Shown: positions 1 through 8,831 of the stretch, one piece after another
How the letters are laid out: every line of letters begins with the position of its first letter
How positions within the stretch are numbered: the stretch's first letter is position 1
Assembly: GCA_964613795.1 (NCBI GenBank)
Contig: CAZTJR010000001.1
Span: 310,001-374,000 of the forward strand
Direction of reading: 5' to 3'
Source: Chromatocurvus sp964613795
GTDB lineage: Bacteria > Pseudomonadota > Gammaproteobacteria > Pseudomonadales > Halieaceae
DNA: 64,000 nucleotides
Position numbers and translations under genes: made by a program
The notes under the pieces: model-generated
Databases searched by the model: none
Told to the model about the DNA's origin: nothing
What the model saw: only the letters and a program-made list of their open reading frames with translations

Positions 1-1112
1 CCAAGTGGCATCTCGCGCACACCAGCTGGTTCTTCGAGCGGTTCATTCTGACGCAGGAAAACCCGGACTATCGGGTGTTTCATGCCGATTTCGACTACCT
101 GTTCAACTCCTATTACGTGACAGCGGGGAGCATGCATCCGCGCTCGCAGCGGGGATTCCTCACCCGGCCGGGAATAGACGAGGTACTCGCTTACCGCCAG
201 CATGTCGATGACGCCCTGCAGACTCTTCTGGCGTCGCCGCTGACACCGGCGCTGCGACAGCTCGTGGAACTCGGTCTGCATCACGAACAGCAGCATCAGG
301 AGCTCTTGCTGACGGACATCAAGCAGGTTCTCGCCGCCAACCCTCTGGAACCCGCGCTGACCCTCAACGCGCCGGGGATATCGTCGCCAGCGCCGGCGCT
401 GGCGTTTCACGATGGCCCCGAGGGCGTCTGCGAGATAGGCCATGCAGGGGACGCCTTCGCCTTTGACAATGAAGGCCCCAGGCATCGCGTGTTCCTGCAT
501 TCTCATGCACTGGCGAACCGACTGGTGACTAACGGCGAGTACCGCGAGTTTATCCGCGATGGTGGTTACGACGATCCTGCGCTCTGGCTATCCGATGGCT
601 GGGCGCTGAAGTGTGACGCCGGCTGGCAGCGGCCGCTGTACTGGGACAGCGCACTGGAAACCGAGTTTACCCTGGCCGGGCGCCAGCCGATTGATCCGCA
701 TGCACCGGCAACCCACCTTAGTTTCTACGAAGCCGATGCCTTCGCCCGCTGGGCGGGAGCCAGGCTGCCGACGGAAGCCGAGTGGGAGTTGGCCGCCGCC
801 GCTGTTTTGCCCGCGGGCGGGCCCGAACCCGATACCGACGACTGGCATCCCACAGGGAGTGATCACGGCAGCGGCATGCAGCAGCTGTTTGGTCAGTGCT
901 GGCAATGGACCGCAAGCGCTTACAGCCCCTATCCGGGCTACAGTCCTCCCGCCGGCGCTATCGGCGAGTACAACGGCAAATTCATGTGCAATCAGATGGT
1001 GCTGCGCGGAAGCTCCTGCGCAACGCCGGGCGGGCATGCCCGCGTGACCTACCGCAACTTTTTTTACCCGTCGGACCGCTGGCAGTTTTCCGGTATCCGG
1101 CTCGCGCACTAG
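1..1112 (+). CDS. egtB: Ergothioneine biosynthesis protein EgtB (5' truncated by window)
   Basis: EgtB is the non-heme iron sulfoxide synthase that joins hercynine to a cysteine-type thiol with O2 during ergothioneine synthesis. The frame is open from base 3, and the visible 369 residues start inside the N-terminal DinB-like domain (KWHLAHTSWFFERF). The iron-binding HHEQQHQELL segment follows, then a C-terminal formylglycine-sulfatase-like domain (RLPTEAEWE, VLRGSSCATP, final FSGIRLAH). The start codon lies outside the window. egtD begins 12 nt after the stop, so the two are probably cotranscribed. The EgtB family call is firm; whether the thiol donor is cysteine or gamma-glutamylcysteine cannot be read here. 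Confidence 0.93.
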   Translation, partial: KWHLAHTSWFFERFILTQENPDYRVFHADFDYLFNSYYVTAGSMHPRSQRGFLTRPGIDEVLAYRQHVDDALQTLLASPLTPALRQLVELGLHHEQQHQELLLTDIKQVLAANPLEPALTLNAPGISSPAPALAFHDGPEGVCEIGHAGDAFAFDNEGPRHRVFLHSHALANRLVTNGEYREFIRDGGYDDPALWLSDGWALKCDAGWQRPLYWDSALETEFTLAGRQPIDPHAPATHLSFYEADAFARWAGARLPTEAEWELAAAAVLPAGGPEPDTDDWHPTGSDHGSGMQQLFGQCWQWTASAYSPYPGYSPPAGAIGEYNGKFMCNQMVLRGSSCATPGGHARVTYRNFFYPSDRWQFSGIRLAH

Positions 1113-1124
1113 GGGAGGCGCAGA

Positions 1125-1934
1125 ATGACACAGGCAGAACCGCTCAGTGACCAGCAGCCCGACCAGCAGGTCTTTCTCAAGCATGTGCTGGAAGGGCTGG
1201 ATGCGCCGCAGAAGTGGCTGTCCCCCATGTACTTCTATGATGCGGCGGGTTCGCAGCTGTTCGACCGTATCTGTGAGCAGGATGAATACTACCCCACGCG
1301 CACGGAGCTGGAGATTATCGACACCCGGCTGGACGAGATTGTTGCCGTGGTGGGACCACGGGCGCTGATTATCGAGCCCGGCAGTGGCAGTAGCCTGAAA
1401 ACACGGACGCTGCTCGCCGCGCTGGATGATCCCGCCGGCTATGTTCCGGTGGAGATTTCCCGTGAGCATCTNNNNNNNNNNNNNNNNNNNNNNNNNNNNN
1501 NNNNNNNNNNNNNNNNNNNNNNNNNNNNNNNNNNNNNNNNNNNNNNNNNNNNNNNNNNNNNNNNNNNNNNNGAGCGCGCCTACAACGATGCGGCGGGTGT
1601 CACCGCGGCGTTCAACCTCAACCTGCTGCAGCGCATCAACAGTGAACTCTCGGCTGACTTTAAGCTGTCGCAGTTCAGCCATCGCGCGCTGTGGAACGCG
1701 CAGGACAGCCGCATTGAAATGCATCTGGTGAGTGAGCGCGACCAGCAGGTGCAGGTTGGCGGGCGCCGTTTCCACTTCGCCTGCGGCGAGCACATTCTCA
1801 GCGAGTGCTCCTACAAGTTCAGTCTCGATGGCTTCGCCGCACTCGCCGCAGAGGCGGGCTGGCAGCGCCGGCAGGTGTGGACGGATCCGCGCGACTATTT
1901 CTCGTTGCAGTACTTTGCCAGCGCTGTCGACTGA
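1125..1934 (+). CDS. egtD: L-histidine N-alpha-methyltransferase EgtD, interrupted by an assembly gap
   Basis: EgtD trimethylates histidine to hercynine with SAM, the first step of ergothioneine synthesis. The N-terminal part shows SPMYFYDAAGSQLFDRI and the SAM-binding IIEPGSGSSLKTR; the C-terminal part shows AYNDAAGVTAAFNLNLL and DYFSLQYFA. The middle is replaced by 100 N. Counting the N as 34 residues gives 269 aa, whereas the family is normally about 320 aa, and the FPGSTIGN-type core motif is missing. The real gap is therefore probably longer than 100 bases. The frame agrees on both sides, so the gene is probably intact in the organism. It follows egtB closely. Confidence 0.92.
   Translation: MTQAEPLSDQQPDQQVFLKHVLEGLDAPQKWLSPMYFYDAAGSQLFDRICEQDEYYPTRTELEIIDTRLDEIVAVVGPRALIIEPGSGSSLKTRTLLAALDDPAGYVPVEISREHXXXXXXXXXXXXXXXXXXXXXXXXXXXXXXXXXXERAYNDAAGVTAAFNLNLLQRINSELSADFKLSQFSHRALWNAQDSRIEMHLVSERDQQVQVGGRRFHFACGEHILSECSYKFSLDGFAALAAEAGWQRRQVWTDPRDYFSLQYFASAVD
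1472..1571. other. Assembly gap (100 N)
   Basis: There are exactly 100 consecutive N inside egtD. A round 100 is a common placeholder for unknown length. The family length suggests that about 250-300 bases are really missing. Confidence 0.97.
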
Positions 1935-1967
1935 GGCAGACGTCACCCTCTACAGGAATTTTTCTTC

Positions 1968-2801
1968 ATGCCGATAGCGCTCTACCAGGTTGACGCCTTC
2001 GCCGACCGGCTTTTTGCCGGGAATCCCGCCGCGGTGTGTCCTCTCGAGGCGTGGCTCGATGACGAGCTGCTTCAGCAGATCGCGTTCGAGAACAACCTCT
2101 CTGAAACCGCATTCTTTGTCGCCGACAGCCAGCGTAACAATCACTTTGCTCTGCGCTGGTTTACGCCGGACGCGGAAGTCGATCTCTGCGGGCACGCCAC
2201 GCTGGCCTCGGCCTTCGTGATTTTCGAGGTGCTGGCGCACGCCGGTGATGCGCTGCATTTTCATACCCGCAGCGGCGAGCTCACGGTGACACGGACCGAA
2301 GGCAGTGCCCTGCGCATGGATTTCCCCGCCTGGCCGGCACATGAGCTGGCGGGTGACGAAGCGTCCGTCATCGCCGGCGCCCTGGAAGCGGCGCTTGGCC
2401 GTCGGCCGCTGGAGGTGCATCGGGCGGTGAATCTGCTGGCTATTTTCGACAGCGAGGAGGCGCTGCGGTCGCTGCGCTATTCCGCGGCGCTGGTACCGGC
2501 TCTTGAGGCTGCTGGCGCCTGGGGACTGATCGCCAGCGCGCCGGGGGCGCCGGGCGCCGGACATGACTTTGTCTCGCGTTTCTTTGCGCCACTCAAGGGC
2601 GTCGATGAAGACCCGGTCACCGGCTCAGCACACTGCACGCTCATGCCGTACTGGGCCGGGCGCCTGCAGCGATCGTCGCTGGTGGGTTTTCAGGCATCCC
2701 GTCGCGGCGGCACGGTGCACTGTGAAGCCAGTGGAGATCGTGTTCGGCTGTCAGGGAAATGCCAGCTGTTCCTGTCGGGCACCCTGTCGCTGCCGGCTTG
2801 A
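1968..2801 (+). CDS. PhzF-family isomerase/epimerase
   Basis: A 277-residue member of the PhzF / diaminopimelate-epimerase-like fold. The N-terminus (IALYQVDAFADRLFAGNPAAV) is typical. NLSETAFF carries the expected catalytic glutamate, CGHATLASA is the conserved glycine-rich turn, and DPVTGSAHCTL is the C-terminal signature. Family members isomerise small acidic metabolites; the substrate here is unknown. It starts 33 nt after egtD on the same strand and may be part of the egtBD transcript. There is no phenazine operon nearby, so a role in phenazine synthesis should not be assumed. Confidence 0.88.
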   Translation: MPIALYQVDAFADRLFAGNPAAVCPLEAWLDDELLQQIAFENNLSETAFFVADSQRNNHFALRWFTPDAEVDLCGHATLASAFVIFEVLAHAGDALHFHTRSGELTVTRTEGSALRMDFPAWPAHELAGDEASVIAGALEAALGRRPLEVHRAVNLLAIFDSEEALRSLRYSAALVPALEAAGAWGLIASAPGAPGAGHDFVSRFFAPLKGVDEDPVTGSAHCTLMPYWAGRLQRSSLVGFQASRRGGTVHCEASGDRVRLSGKCQLFLSGTLSLPA

Positions 2802-2833
2802 GAGCAGCGCCCGGGGCGGCCCGGTCGCGGGCG

Positions 2834-3928
2834 TTACTCGGGCAGGGCAGTGTGGACAATACGGTCGCCGCGATAGGAGCCGATATAGAGTCGGTTGCCC
2901 GCATCGAGGGCGACGGTACCGGCACCCATCGGTGCGCCTTCGTGTTTGAGTAGGGTGCGCGTGGCCATGGTCACCGGGTCTATGGCGAGAATGGAGTAGG
3001 GCAGCAGGCTCACCTTGTCCGGTGCCTGATTGAGCGATCGGGCCAGCGCGAGAAGACTGGCATGGTGCGATGCGACCAGCAGCTGGCCGTCGCGGGTCCA
3101 GCTCAGGTTATCCGGTTTTTCCACGCTGGCCTCGCCAAGGCGCTCGCCGGTGAGCCAGTCAATGGCCAGTACCCGTTGGCCGAAGTATTCGTTGAGGTAG
3201 AGTGTCTGCTGGTCAGCCGACAGAATGAGACCATTCGGGAAGCGGGTAGCGGTTCCCGGCACTTCGCTGAAGCCTTGCGCCTGCTGCCAGTGATAGACAA
3301 CACCGGTCCTGACACCCAGCCGCGCGAGAATCGCTTCCCAGGTGCCGCGGGAGCGACTGCCCATATGGGTGACCAGGAAGCTGCCGTCGGCAAGGCCGGC
3401 AACGTCATTGAAGTTGCCATCTGCAGGGGCTTCGGTGCAGCCACGCCAGACCAGTGCCGGTGCGTCGTCACTGTAGGTGAGCTCGAAAAACTCGACCGAT
3501 TCGCGACCAGCGTGGTTCACCGCCAGCAGTCGCCAGCGACCATCCGGGAGCCTGTGCAGATCAATGCCGTGGGCGTGCAGTACTGCGGCAGGAGCCGGGC
3601 AGTCCGCGTCGCCCCAGCCCGGCGTGGGGTCTATGTCGCGCCTGTCCCCCGCAAACAGCGGTTCGATACGCTGTTCACGCGTGTACAGCAGGTGAATGCC
3701 CCCGGGGCCATCCATCTGGCCGAAAATGATCTGTCCTTCCTGCGGTGCGCGCACCAGATCCTCAGGTGCAACAACGCCGCAGATGGGGCTAAATCCTTCA
3801 GCGGATTCGCAGGGCGGATTGCTGTCGGCGGCCATCGTCGCCTTTGCCAGCAGAAGCAGCAGGATGGTGGTAGCGCCCGCTGCACTACAGCGGAGCAGGT
3901 GGCGGTAAGAGACGTTCGGGCGACGCAT
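2834..3928 (-). CDS. Secreted paraoxonase/SMP-30-like beta-propeller protein
   Basis: A 364-residue protein with an N-terminal signal sequence (hydrophobic run ILLLLLAKATMA, cleavage probably near AADS). LHAHGIDLHRLPDG and LLAVNHAGRESVEFFEL resemble the repeated blades of arylesterase/paraoxonase-type six-bladed propellers, and the NDV and NGL stretches (NFNDVAGL, FPNGLILS) fit metal ligands of that fold. I chose ATG 3928, preceded by AAGGA at good spacing, over the GTG at 3949. Likely a periplasmic lactonase/esterase; the substrate is unknown. It is convergent with the PhzF gene. Confidence 0.7.
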   Translation of the reverse strand: MRRPNVSYRHLLRCSAAGATTILLLLLAKATMAADSNPPCESAEGFSPICGVVAPEDLVRAPQEGQIIFGQMDGPGGIHLLYTREQRIEPLFAGDRRDIDPTPGWGDADCPAPAAVLHAHGIDLHRLPDGRWRLLAVNHAGRESVEFFELTYSDDAPALVWRGCTEAPADGNFNDVAGLADGSFLVTHMGSRSRGTWEAILARLGVRTGVVYHWQQAQGFSEVPGTATRFPNGLILSADQQTLYLNEYFGQRVLAIDWLTGERLGEASVEKPDNLSWTRDGQLLVASHHASLLALARSLNQAPDKVSLLPYSILAIDPVTMATRTLLKHEGAPMGAGTVALDAGNRLYIGSYRGDRIVHTALPE

Positions 3929-4006
3929 GATCTGTCCTTGTGCCAACACCAGAAAGCCAAGACTATCATGTCCTGGCCTCTGGCAGGGGCCTTGCCCGAG
4001 TCGTTG

Positions 4007-5305
4007 TCAGTCTTTGAAAGTCATTTCGGACGGCCCTCGTTCATTCTGCAGTCTTGCCGCGGTCTTCTCGACGCCACGCATTACGCGAAGCATGTTACGC
4101 CCCGCGATTTTCTCAAGCTCCTGCTCGCTATATCCGCGCTTGAGCAGCTCCGCAAACAGCGCCGGATAGGTCGATACATCCTCAAGGCCGAGCGGCAGCG
4201 TCGATACGCCATCGAAATCCCCGCCAATGCCGATATGATCCACACCGATCAGGGAGCGAATATGGTCAATGTGATCTGCTACCTGTGAAAGCGTTGCCTT
4301 GGGCACGGGGTTGGCCGCATCCCAGTCTGCCATGGCCTTTTCGATAACCGCCGGGCGGCCGGGGTTCAGGGCGGTAATACGCGCCAGCTCCGCGCTGCGG
4401 TCGGCACCCGCCTGTCTGACCTCCTCCGAGGTGAAGCCCTCGACAAAGGTGACCATGATCAGGCCGCCGTTCTTCTTCAGCAACTGCAGCATGTCGTCCG
4501 GTGCGTTGCGCGGGTGGCCGTTGAGGGCCAGCGTATTGGAATGCGAGTACATCACCGGCGCTTCCGAGATGGCCATGGCATCGCGCATGGTGGCTGGCGC
4601 CGCGTGGGAAATATCCACGACCATACCGAGACGGTTCATTTCCCGCACTACCTCTTCGCCAAAGGCGGTCAGGCCGTCGTGCTGCGGATCGTCGCCCGCG
4701 GCATCCGCCCAGTCGAGGGTACGCGAATGGGTGAGCGTCATGTAGCGGGCACCCAGCCGGTGGAACATGCGCAGCGCGCCGAGGGAGTTGGCAATGGAGT
4801 GGCCACCTTCCATGCCCATCAGCGAAGCGATCCTGCCATCGGCGAAGGCCTTCTCAACATCGTCTGCGGTGAGTGCAAGGGCAAATGTTTCCGGGAAGCG
4901 GGCGATCATGCCATGGACGAAGTCGATCTGCTCCATCGTGGCCAGTACCGCTTCTGGTTCGCTGGTGTTCGCGGGTGTATAAACCGACCACCACTGTGCA
5001 CCGACCTTTCCCTGCCGCAGGCGATTAATATCGGTGTGCATCGGATTGGCGGTGGAGTCCGCGGGTTGTTTCGTGGTATCCCGAACGTCCAGCTCGCTGA
5101 AGCGGTAATTCACCCTGCCGCGGTACTGCCAGGGTAGATCGTTATGGCCATCGAACAGTGGCACACCTTCAAGGATCGCCGTCGCCCGGGCAATGCGGCT
5201 GGCCTCGTCCCCGGATCTGTCCTGCCCGCTGTTGGCCGCGGCGGACTGGTTAAGGGTCGCGATCATGACAACTGCGGTGAGTAAGGGTACGAGGGTGTTG
5301 GTCAT
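4007..5305 (-). CDS. Membrane dipeptidase (peptidase family M19), secreted
   Basis: A 432-residue renal-dipeptidase-like zinc enzyme with a signal peptide (MTNTLVPLLTAVVMIATL, then AAANS). Metal and active-site motifs appear in the expected order: GHNDLPW (H and D ligands), MGMEGGHSI (bridging Glu), DISHA and YSHSNT (His), and GVDHIGIGGDFDG near the C-terminus. The family hydrolyses dipeptides, including D-amino-acid dipeptides, outside the cytoplasm. It lies 78 nt upstream of the propeller gene on the same strand and may be cotranscribed with it. Confidence 0.9.
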   Translation of the reverse strand: MTNTLVPLLTAVVMIATLNQSAAANSGQDRSGDEASRIARATAILEGVPLFDGHNDLPWQYRGRVNYRFSELDVRDTTKQPADSTANPMHTDINRLRQGKVGAQWWSVYTPANTSEPEAVLATMEQIDFVHGMIARFPETFALALTADDVEKAFADGRIASLMGMEGGHSIANSLGALRMFHRLGARYMTLTHSRTLDWADAAGDDPQHDGLTAFGEEVVREMNRLGMVVDISHAAPATMRDAMAISEAPVMYSHSNTLALNGHPRNAPDDMLQLLKKNGGLIMVTFVEGFTSEEVRQAGADRSAELARITALNPGRPAVIEKAMADWDAANPVPKATLSQVADHIDHIRSLIGVDHIGIGGDFDGVSTLPLGLEDVSTYPALFAELLKRGYSEQELEKIAGRNMLRVMRGVEKTAARLQNERGPSEMTFKD

Positions 5306-5387
5306 CTGTTATTTCCTTTTCTTTTTGCCGGTGCTGGCTGTCCTTATGGGGTCAGGTCCGATTCGGTCCGGAAACTGCGCTGCGTGG

Positions 5388-5930
5388 CTATGTTAACCCG
5401 AGCGCCTGGCCCAGGTCCCACTCGGCCAATGGATGATAGCTGACGCCTGCCCGTCCCGGCTTTGATTCGAACAGGGTGATCTGTGTGTAGGTGAGCTCGA
5501 TGTCCGGCAGGACGACCGGCGCAGGCGGTGGGGCGCCGCAGTTGCGATACAGCGTGATATGCGGCGTGAAGGCTTTTTTCGTCGATCGTCCACCGACCCG
5601 TCCACTGAGGGACTGCAGCTTGTGTGCAAGTTGGCTGATCTGCGGTACGTCCTGCGACGTGCCCATCCAATAAATGGCCGGGCCGGGCCAGTAGCCCACA
5701 CGATCAAGGGTTAGCGCGCCGGCGACAAAGGCCTGTCCGCGCTGCTGCTCATCCACGGTATGACACAGTGTTTCCAGATCGCGATCATTGACGTCGCCGA
5801 TAAACGCCAGCGTGACATGGAAGTTTGCGGGCGGGACAGGCTTGCCCGCGGCAAGTCCGTAGCGATCGCGCCAGTCGGCAATGGATTGACGGGTTTCAGA
5901 TCCTGGCTCAATGCCAAAGAAAACGCGCAT
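5388..5930 (-). CDS. thpR: RNA 2',3'-cyclic phosphodiesterase (ThpR/LigT family)
   Basis: A 180-residue protein of the 2H phosphoesterase superfamily. Both HxTx catalytic motifs are present: FHVTLAFIGD near residue 42 and HITLYRN near residue 125. The N-terminus MRVFFGIEPG is typical of bacterial LigT/ThpR, so I start at ATG 5930 (AGGGA upstream) and not at the longer in-frame start at 5966. The family opens 2',3'-cyclic phosphates on RNA and can join tRNA halves in vitro. It stands 82 nt upstream of the dipeptidase on the same strand. Confidence 0.88.
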   Translation of the reverse strand: MRVFFGIEPGSETRQSIADWRDRYGLAAGKPVPPANFHVTLAFIGDVNDRDLETLCHTVDEQQRGQAFVAGALTLDRVGYWPGPAIYWMGTSQDVPQISQLAHKLQSLSGRVGGRSTKKAFTPHITLYRNCGAPPPAPVVLPDIELTYTQITLFESKPGRAGVSYHPLAEWDLGQALGLT

Positions 5931-6133
5931 GATGGTAATCCCTGTGTCGCGGCAGAGGCGGTTCATGCCTGACCCTGCCAGTGTGCCGGTTATTGCATGC
6001 CGCGGAGGCGCTGCCCGGAAAACGGCGACGGTGCACGGTACGTCGCCCGGTGTATTGTGGCTGATAACCTGTGCAGGTAGCGTGGCCTACCAGTCATGCC
6101 CCTTGCAACACCGAAGAGAAGAGGACCCAGTAC

Positions 6134-7339
6134 ATGCTGATGCCAGCCGAACACTTCGCCTACCGCTTCAGTCATCGCGTGATGGCGTTTGCCGATGAGG
6201 AAGACGGTGTCTGGGCCGTGCACGATACCGCCTGCGAGCGACACGCTCGGGGTGAGAATATCTATCTGCTGTCGATCGGTGATCCGGACCTGCCCACGCT
6301 GCCTTCCACGATTGAAGCCACCATCGACAGTCTGCGCGACGGGCGCACCCACTACGCGCCGGGGCGCGGTGAACTGCGCCTACGGCGCGTGATTGCCGAC
6401 ATTGAGGCGCGCGCTTCGGATCGGCCCTGTGATCCTGACGAGATCATCATTTTTCCCGGCGCCACCAATGCCATCTACTCCACGCTGGCCTGCATTACCG
6501 ACCCCGGCGACAGCGTTGTGGTTGCCGAGCCCATGTATGTCGGCTACGACGGCCTTTTCAAGGCATTGGGTATTTCGAAATCGGTTGTTCCGCTGGACGC
6601 TGACGCCGGTTTCCGACTCGACCCGGAGGCGGTAAAGGCGGCAGTGACCCCGCGCACCCGCGCCGTGCTGCTCAATACGCCCGGAAATCCGGCAGGCAAC
6701 ATGATTGATGCGGAAACCCTGTCATCGCTGGCAGCCTGGTGCCGGGAAAACGCTATCTGGCTGGTGTGTGACGAGGTGTACTCGATGATCACCTATGAGC
6801 GCCGCCATGTGTCGTTGCGGCGTGCGGCGGCGGCGCTTGACAACGTTGTGGTGATTGACAGCCTCTCCAAGTCACACGCCATGACCGGCTGGCGGCTCGG
6901 CTGGACCGTATCCAGTCTCGACATGGCGGAACGCCTGCTGGCGTTCAACAGCGCCACCGTGTTCGGATGCTGTCAGTTTGTCCAGGATGCCGCGGCCTTT
7001 GCTCTGACCAATGACGAAGCCTATATTGCCGACGTTCGAGAGGAATACCGTAGGCGTCGCGATTACCTCTGCGGACGCATAGACAAGCTGGAGGGGCTGA
7101 GCTGCGTTGCCCCGCAGGCCGGTATGTTCGTGATGATGGATGTGTCGGGCAGTGGCCGCGATGGCGGGATGTTTGCGCGCGAGCTCCTCGACCGGCATGA
7201 CGTCTCCGTGCTCCCCGGGGCCGGCTTCGGACCGGGCTGCGGTCACTTCGTGCGTGTGTCACTGTGCCAGCCAGTCGAGGTGCTGGCGCCGGCACTGGAC
7301 CGCATTGCGCATTATATGAATGAGTGCAGGGGAGCATAA
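6134..7339 (+). CDS. Class I/II PLP-dependent aminotransferase
   Basis: A 401-residue fold-type I aminotransferase. Visible landmarks are SIGDPDLPT near the N-terminus, the NTPGNPAG substrate-carboxylate loop, CDEVYS (Asp pairing with the PLP ring nitrogen), the Schiff-base lysine in DSLSKSHAMTGWR, and FVRVSLCQP near the end. ATG 6134 is preferred over an upstream GTG at 6071 because homology begins at once and AGAGG precedes it. It resembles aspartate/aromatic-type aminotransferases; the amino acid used cannot be deduced. Confidence 0.88.
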   Translation: MLMPAEHFAYRFSHRVMAFADEEDGVWAVHDTACERHARGENIYLLSIGDPDLPTLPSTIEATIDSLRDGRTHYAPGRGELRLRRVIADIEARASDRPCDPDEIIIFPGATNAIYSTLACITDPGDSVVVAEPMYVGYDGLFKALGISKSVVPLDADAGFRLDPEAVKAAVTPRTRAVLLNTPGNPAGNMIDAETLSSLAAWCRENAIWLVCDEVYSMITYERRHVSLRRAAAALDNVVVIDSLSKSHAMTGWRLGWTVSSLDMAERLLAFNSATVFGCCQFVQDAAAFALTNDEAYIADVREEYRRRRDYLCGRIDKLEGLSCVAPQAGMFVMMDVSGSGRDGGMFARELLDRHDVSVLPGAGFGPGCGHFVRVSLCQPVEVLAPALDRIAHYMNECRGA

Positions 7340-7432
7340 AACGCTTATCAAGCTTGCAGTCGCGGTAAAAAGGCAGTCTGATGTAACCCCGCAGGCCTTT
7401 GATCCGCGAAAACAGGCCCCAGCCGGCGGGCT

Positions 7433-7831
7433 TCAGCCTTTGTCGTTGTCAGGGTTGTGGTCTTTCCTGTGTTTTGCGGCTCGCTCCGACCACGTCAGCA
7501 AGACGGCCGCCACGCCGAGAATCAAGGCCGCGGTTGCCTCGTACAGAATAGAAACGGGATCCATGTCTTTGCTCTGCAGCACGATCAGACGGGAGATCGC
7601 CGTTATGGCGATCAGCAGGGGATAGACCACAGGAATACGCCGACTGGTGTAGAACACGCTGGCCATGGAAATGACCTCGGTATAGAGAAAAAGCAGCAGA
7701 ATATCGGCAATCACGACGGTCCGGCGGTCCCAGATATTCATGACTTCGAGACCGACGGCGGCAACCGTGAGAATGACGATCAGAATAATGATGACGCGTT
7801 CGATGAAGCCGATTGTAGAGCCTACGAGCAT
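7433..7831 (-). CDS. PsiE-like small membrane protein
   Basis: A 132-residue protein with four hydrophobic segments (IIILIVILTVAAVGL, IADILLLFLYTEVISM, VVYPLLIAITAISRLIV, AALILGVAAVLLTW). YTEVISM, RRIPVVYPLLIAITAISR and the charged C-terminal tail are typical of the phosphate-starvation-inducible PsiE family. The function is not established. The start may be ATG 7831 or GTG 7837; no strong ribosome site decides it. It is a single gene, convergent with the aminotransferase. Confidence 0.75.
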   Translation of the reverse strand: MLVGSTIGFIERVIIILIVILTVAAVGLEVMNIWDRRTVVIADILLLFLYTEVISMASVFYTSRRIPVVYPLLIAITAISRLIVLQSKDMDPVSILYEATAALILGVAAVLLTWSERAAKHRKDHNPDNDKG

Positions 7832-7994
7832 TGTCACTGTCCGGTGAGGTGCGTTGACATCGGGGAAACGGTACGTATTAGCGATACCAGAAGCAAGATG
7901 GGGCTGGCTGGCCGCTACGCGGGCGCGTAGTGCTGTTGCGGGGTATAGGTAGGCTGTCTAGCCAGACGCGGGCGTTTGAGTTTGATTGCGTTAT

Positions 7995-8071
<77 letters not shown>

Positions 8072-8213
8072 AAAAGACAAATAACGATACGAAGATGGTT
8101 CGGAAGGGCTGTGTTTGCCTTCAATAAAGAATAACAAAGCGCATGGCCCCCCTCAATACTAACAAGCCCCGAGTGCAACCCCGCGTTGTGGAACCCATCG
8201 CCCCAATGCCCTG

Positions 8214-8636
8214 TCAATCACCCTTGCCCTGCAGGGTGATCATGATAGATCGCGTCTGCGCCGCCGTGCGATGCTCGTAGACATAGATGGATTGCCAGAT
8301 GCCAAGCGCAAGTCGTCCCTGTGTGATGGGCAGGCTCAGCGAGCTGAAGGTCAGCACAGTGCGCAAATGCGCAGCCATGTCGTCCGGCCCTTCCTGATCA
8401 TGTCGGTAATGCGGGTCGCCATCGGGTGCAAGGCGCGACAGAAAGCCCTCAAGGTCGTGTCTGACATCGGGATCAGCGTTCTCACACAGTATGAGCGATG
8501 CGCTGGTGTGTTGCAGGAAGAGATGTGCGAGACCGGTCATGATGCCGCTGTCGGCAATGCCTTGGTCAATGTCTGCCGTGACATCGTAGGTGCCCCGTCC
8601 GCGGGTCCGGGTTTGCAATGTGTACTGTGACCACAT
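8214..8636 (-). CDS. YjbQ family protein (UPF0047)
   Basis: A 140-residue protein. FLQHTSASLILCENADPDVRHDLEGFL holds the family signature with the conserved His and Asn/Asp residues, and LALGIWQSIYVYEHR closes the domain. YjbQ-type proteins form trimers and some show weak thiamine-phosphate synthase activity; the physiological role is unclear. I begin at MWSQY (8636), where homology starts, although the ribosome site is weak and the frame stays open to 8696. Confidence 0.88.
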   Translation of the reverse strand: MWSQYTLQTRTRGRGTYDVTADIDQGIADSGIMTGLAHLFLQHTSASLILCENADPDVRHDLEGFLSRLAPDGDPHYRHDQEGPDDMAAHLRTVLTFSSLSLPITQGRLALGIWQSIYVYEHRTAAQTRSIMITLQGKGD

Positions 8637-8831
8637 AGTCAAAAGAATAGCACGGCGGTGTGACTGCTCCCCAGATTTTATCTTTCGCCGCCCCATCGTC
8701 GTGTTTCATGGCCGGATAAGACCGGTCTGCCGGCGCAAAGGTGTGGCGCAACTCGCATTTCCAGAGACCGCCGGCCCCTGTTCGTTGATCTTTACCCACC
8801 GTAACAGGATAGTTCGCCGGTCATTCCCCAA

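Noticed and set aside
588..1946. Minus-strand frame crossing egtB, the N gap and egtD
   Set aside because: It depends on reading through the N run and lies opposite two clear genes.
3062..4288. 408-aa open frame on the plus strand opposite the propeller protein and dipeptidase
   Set aside because: It spans two convincing minus-strand genes and has no recognisable domain.
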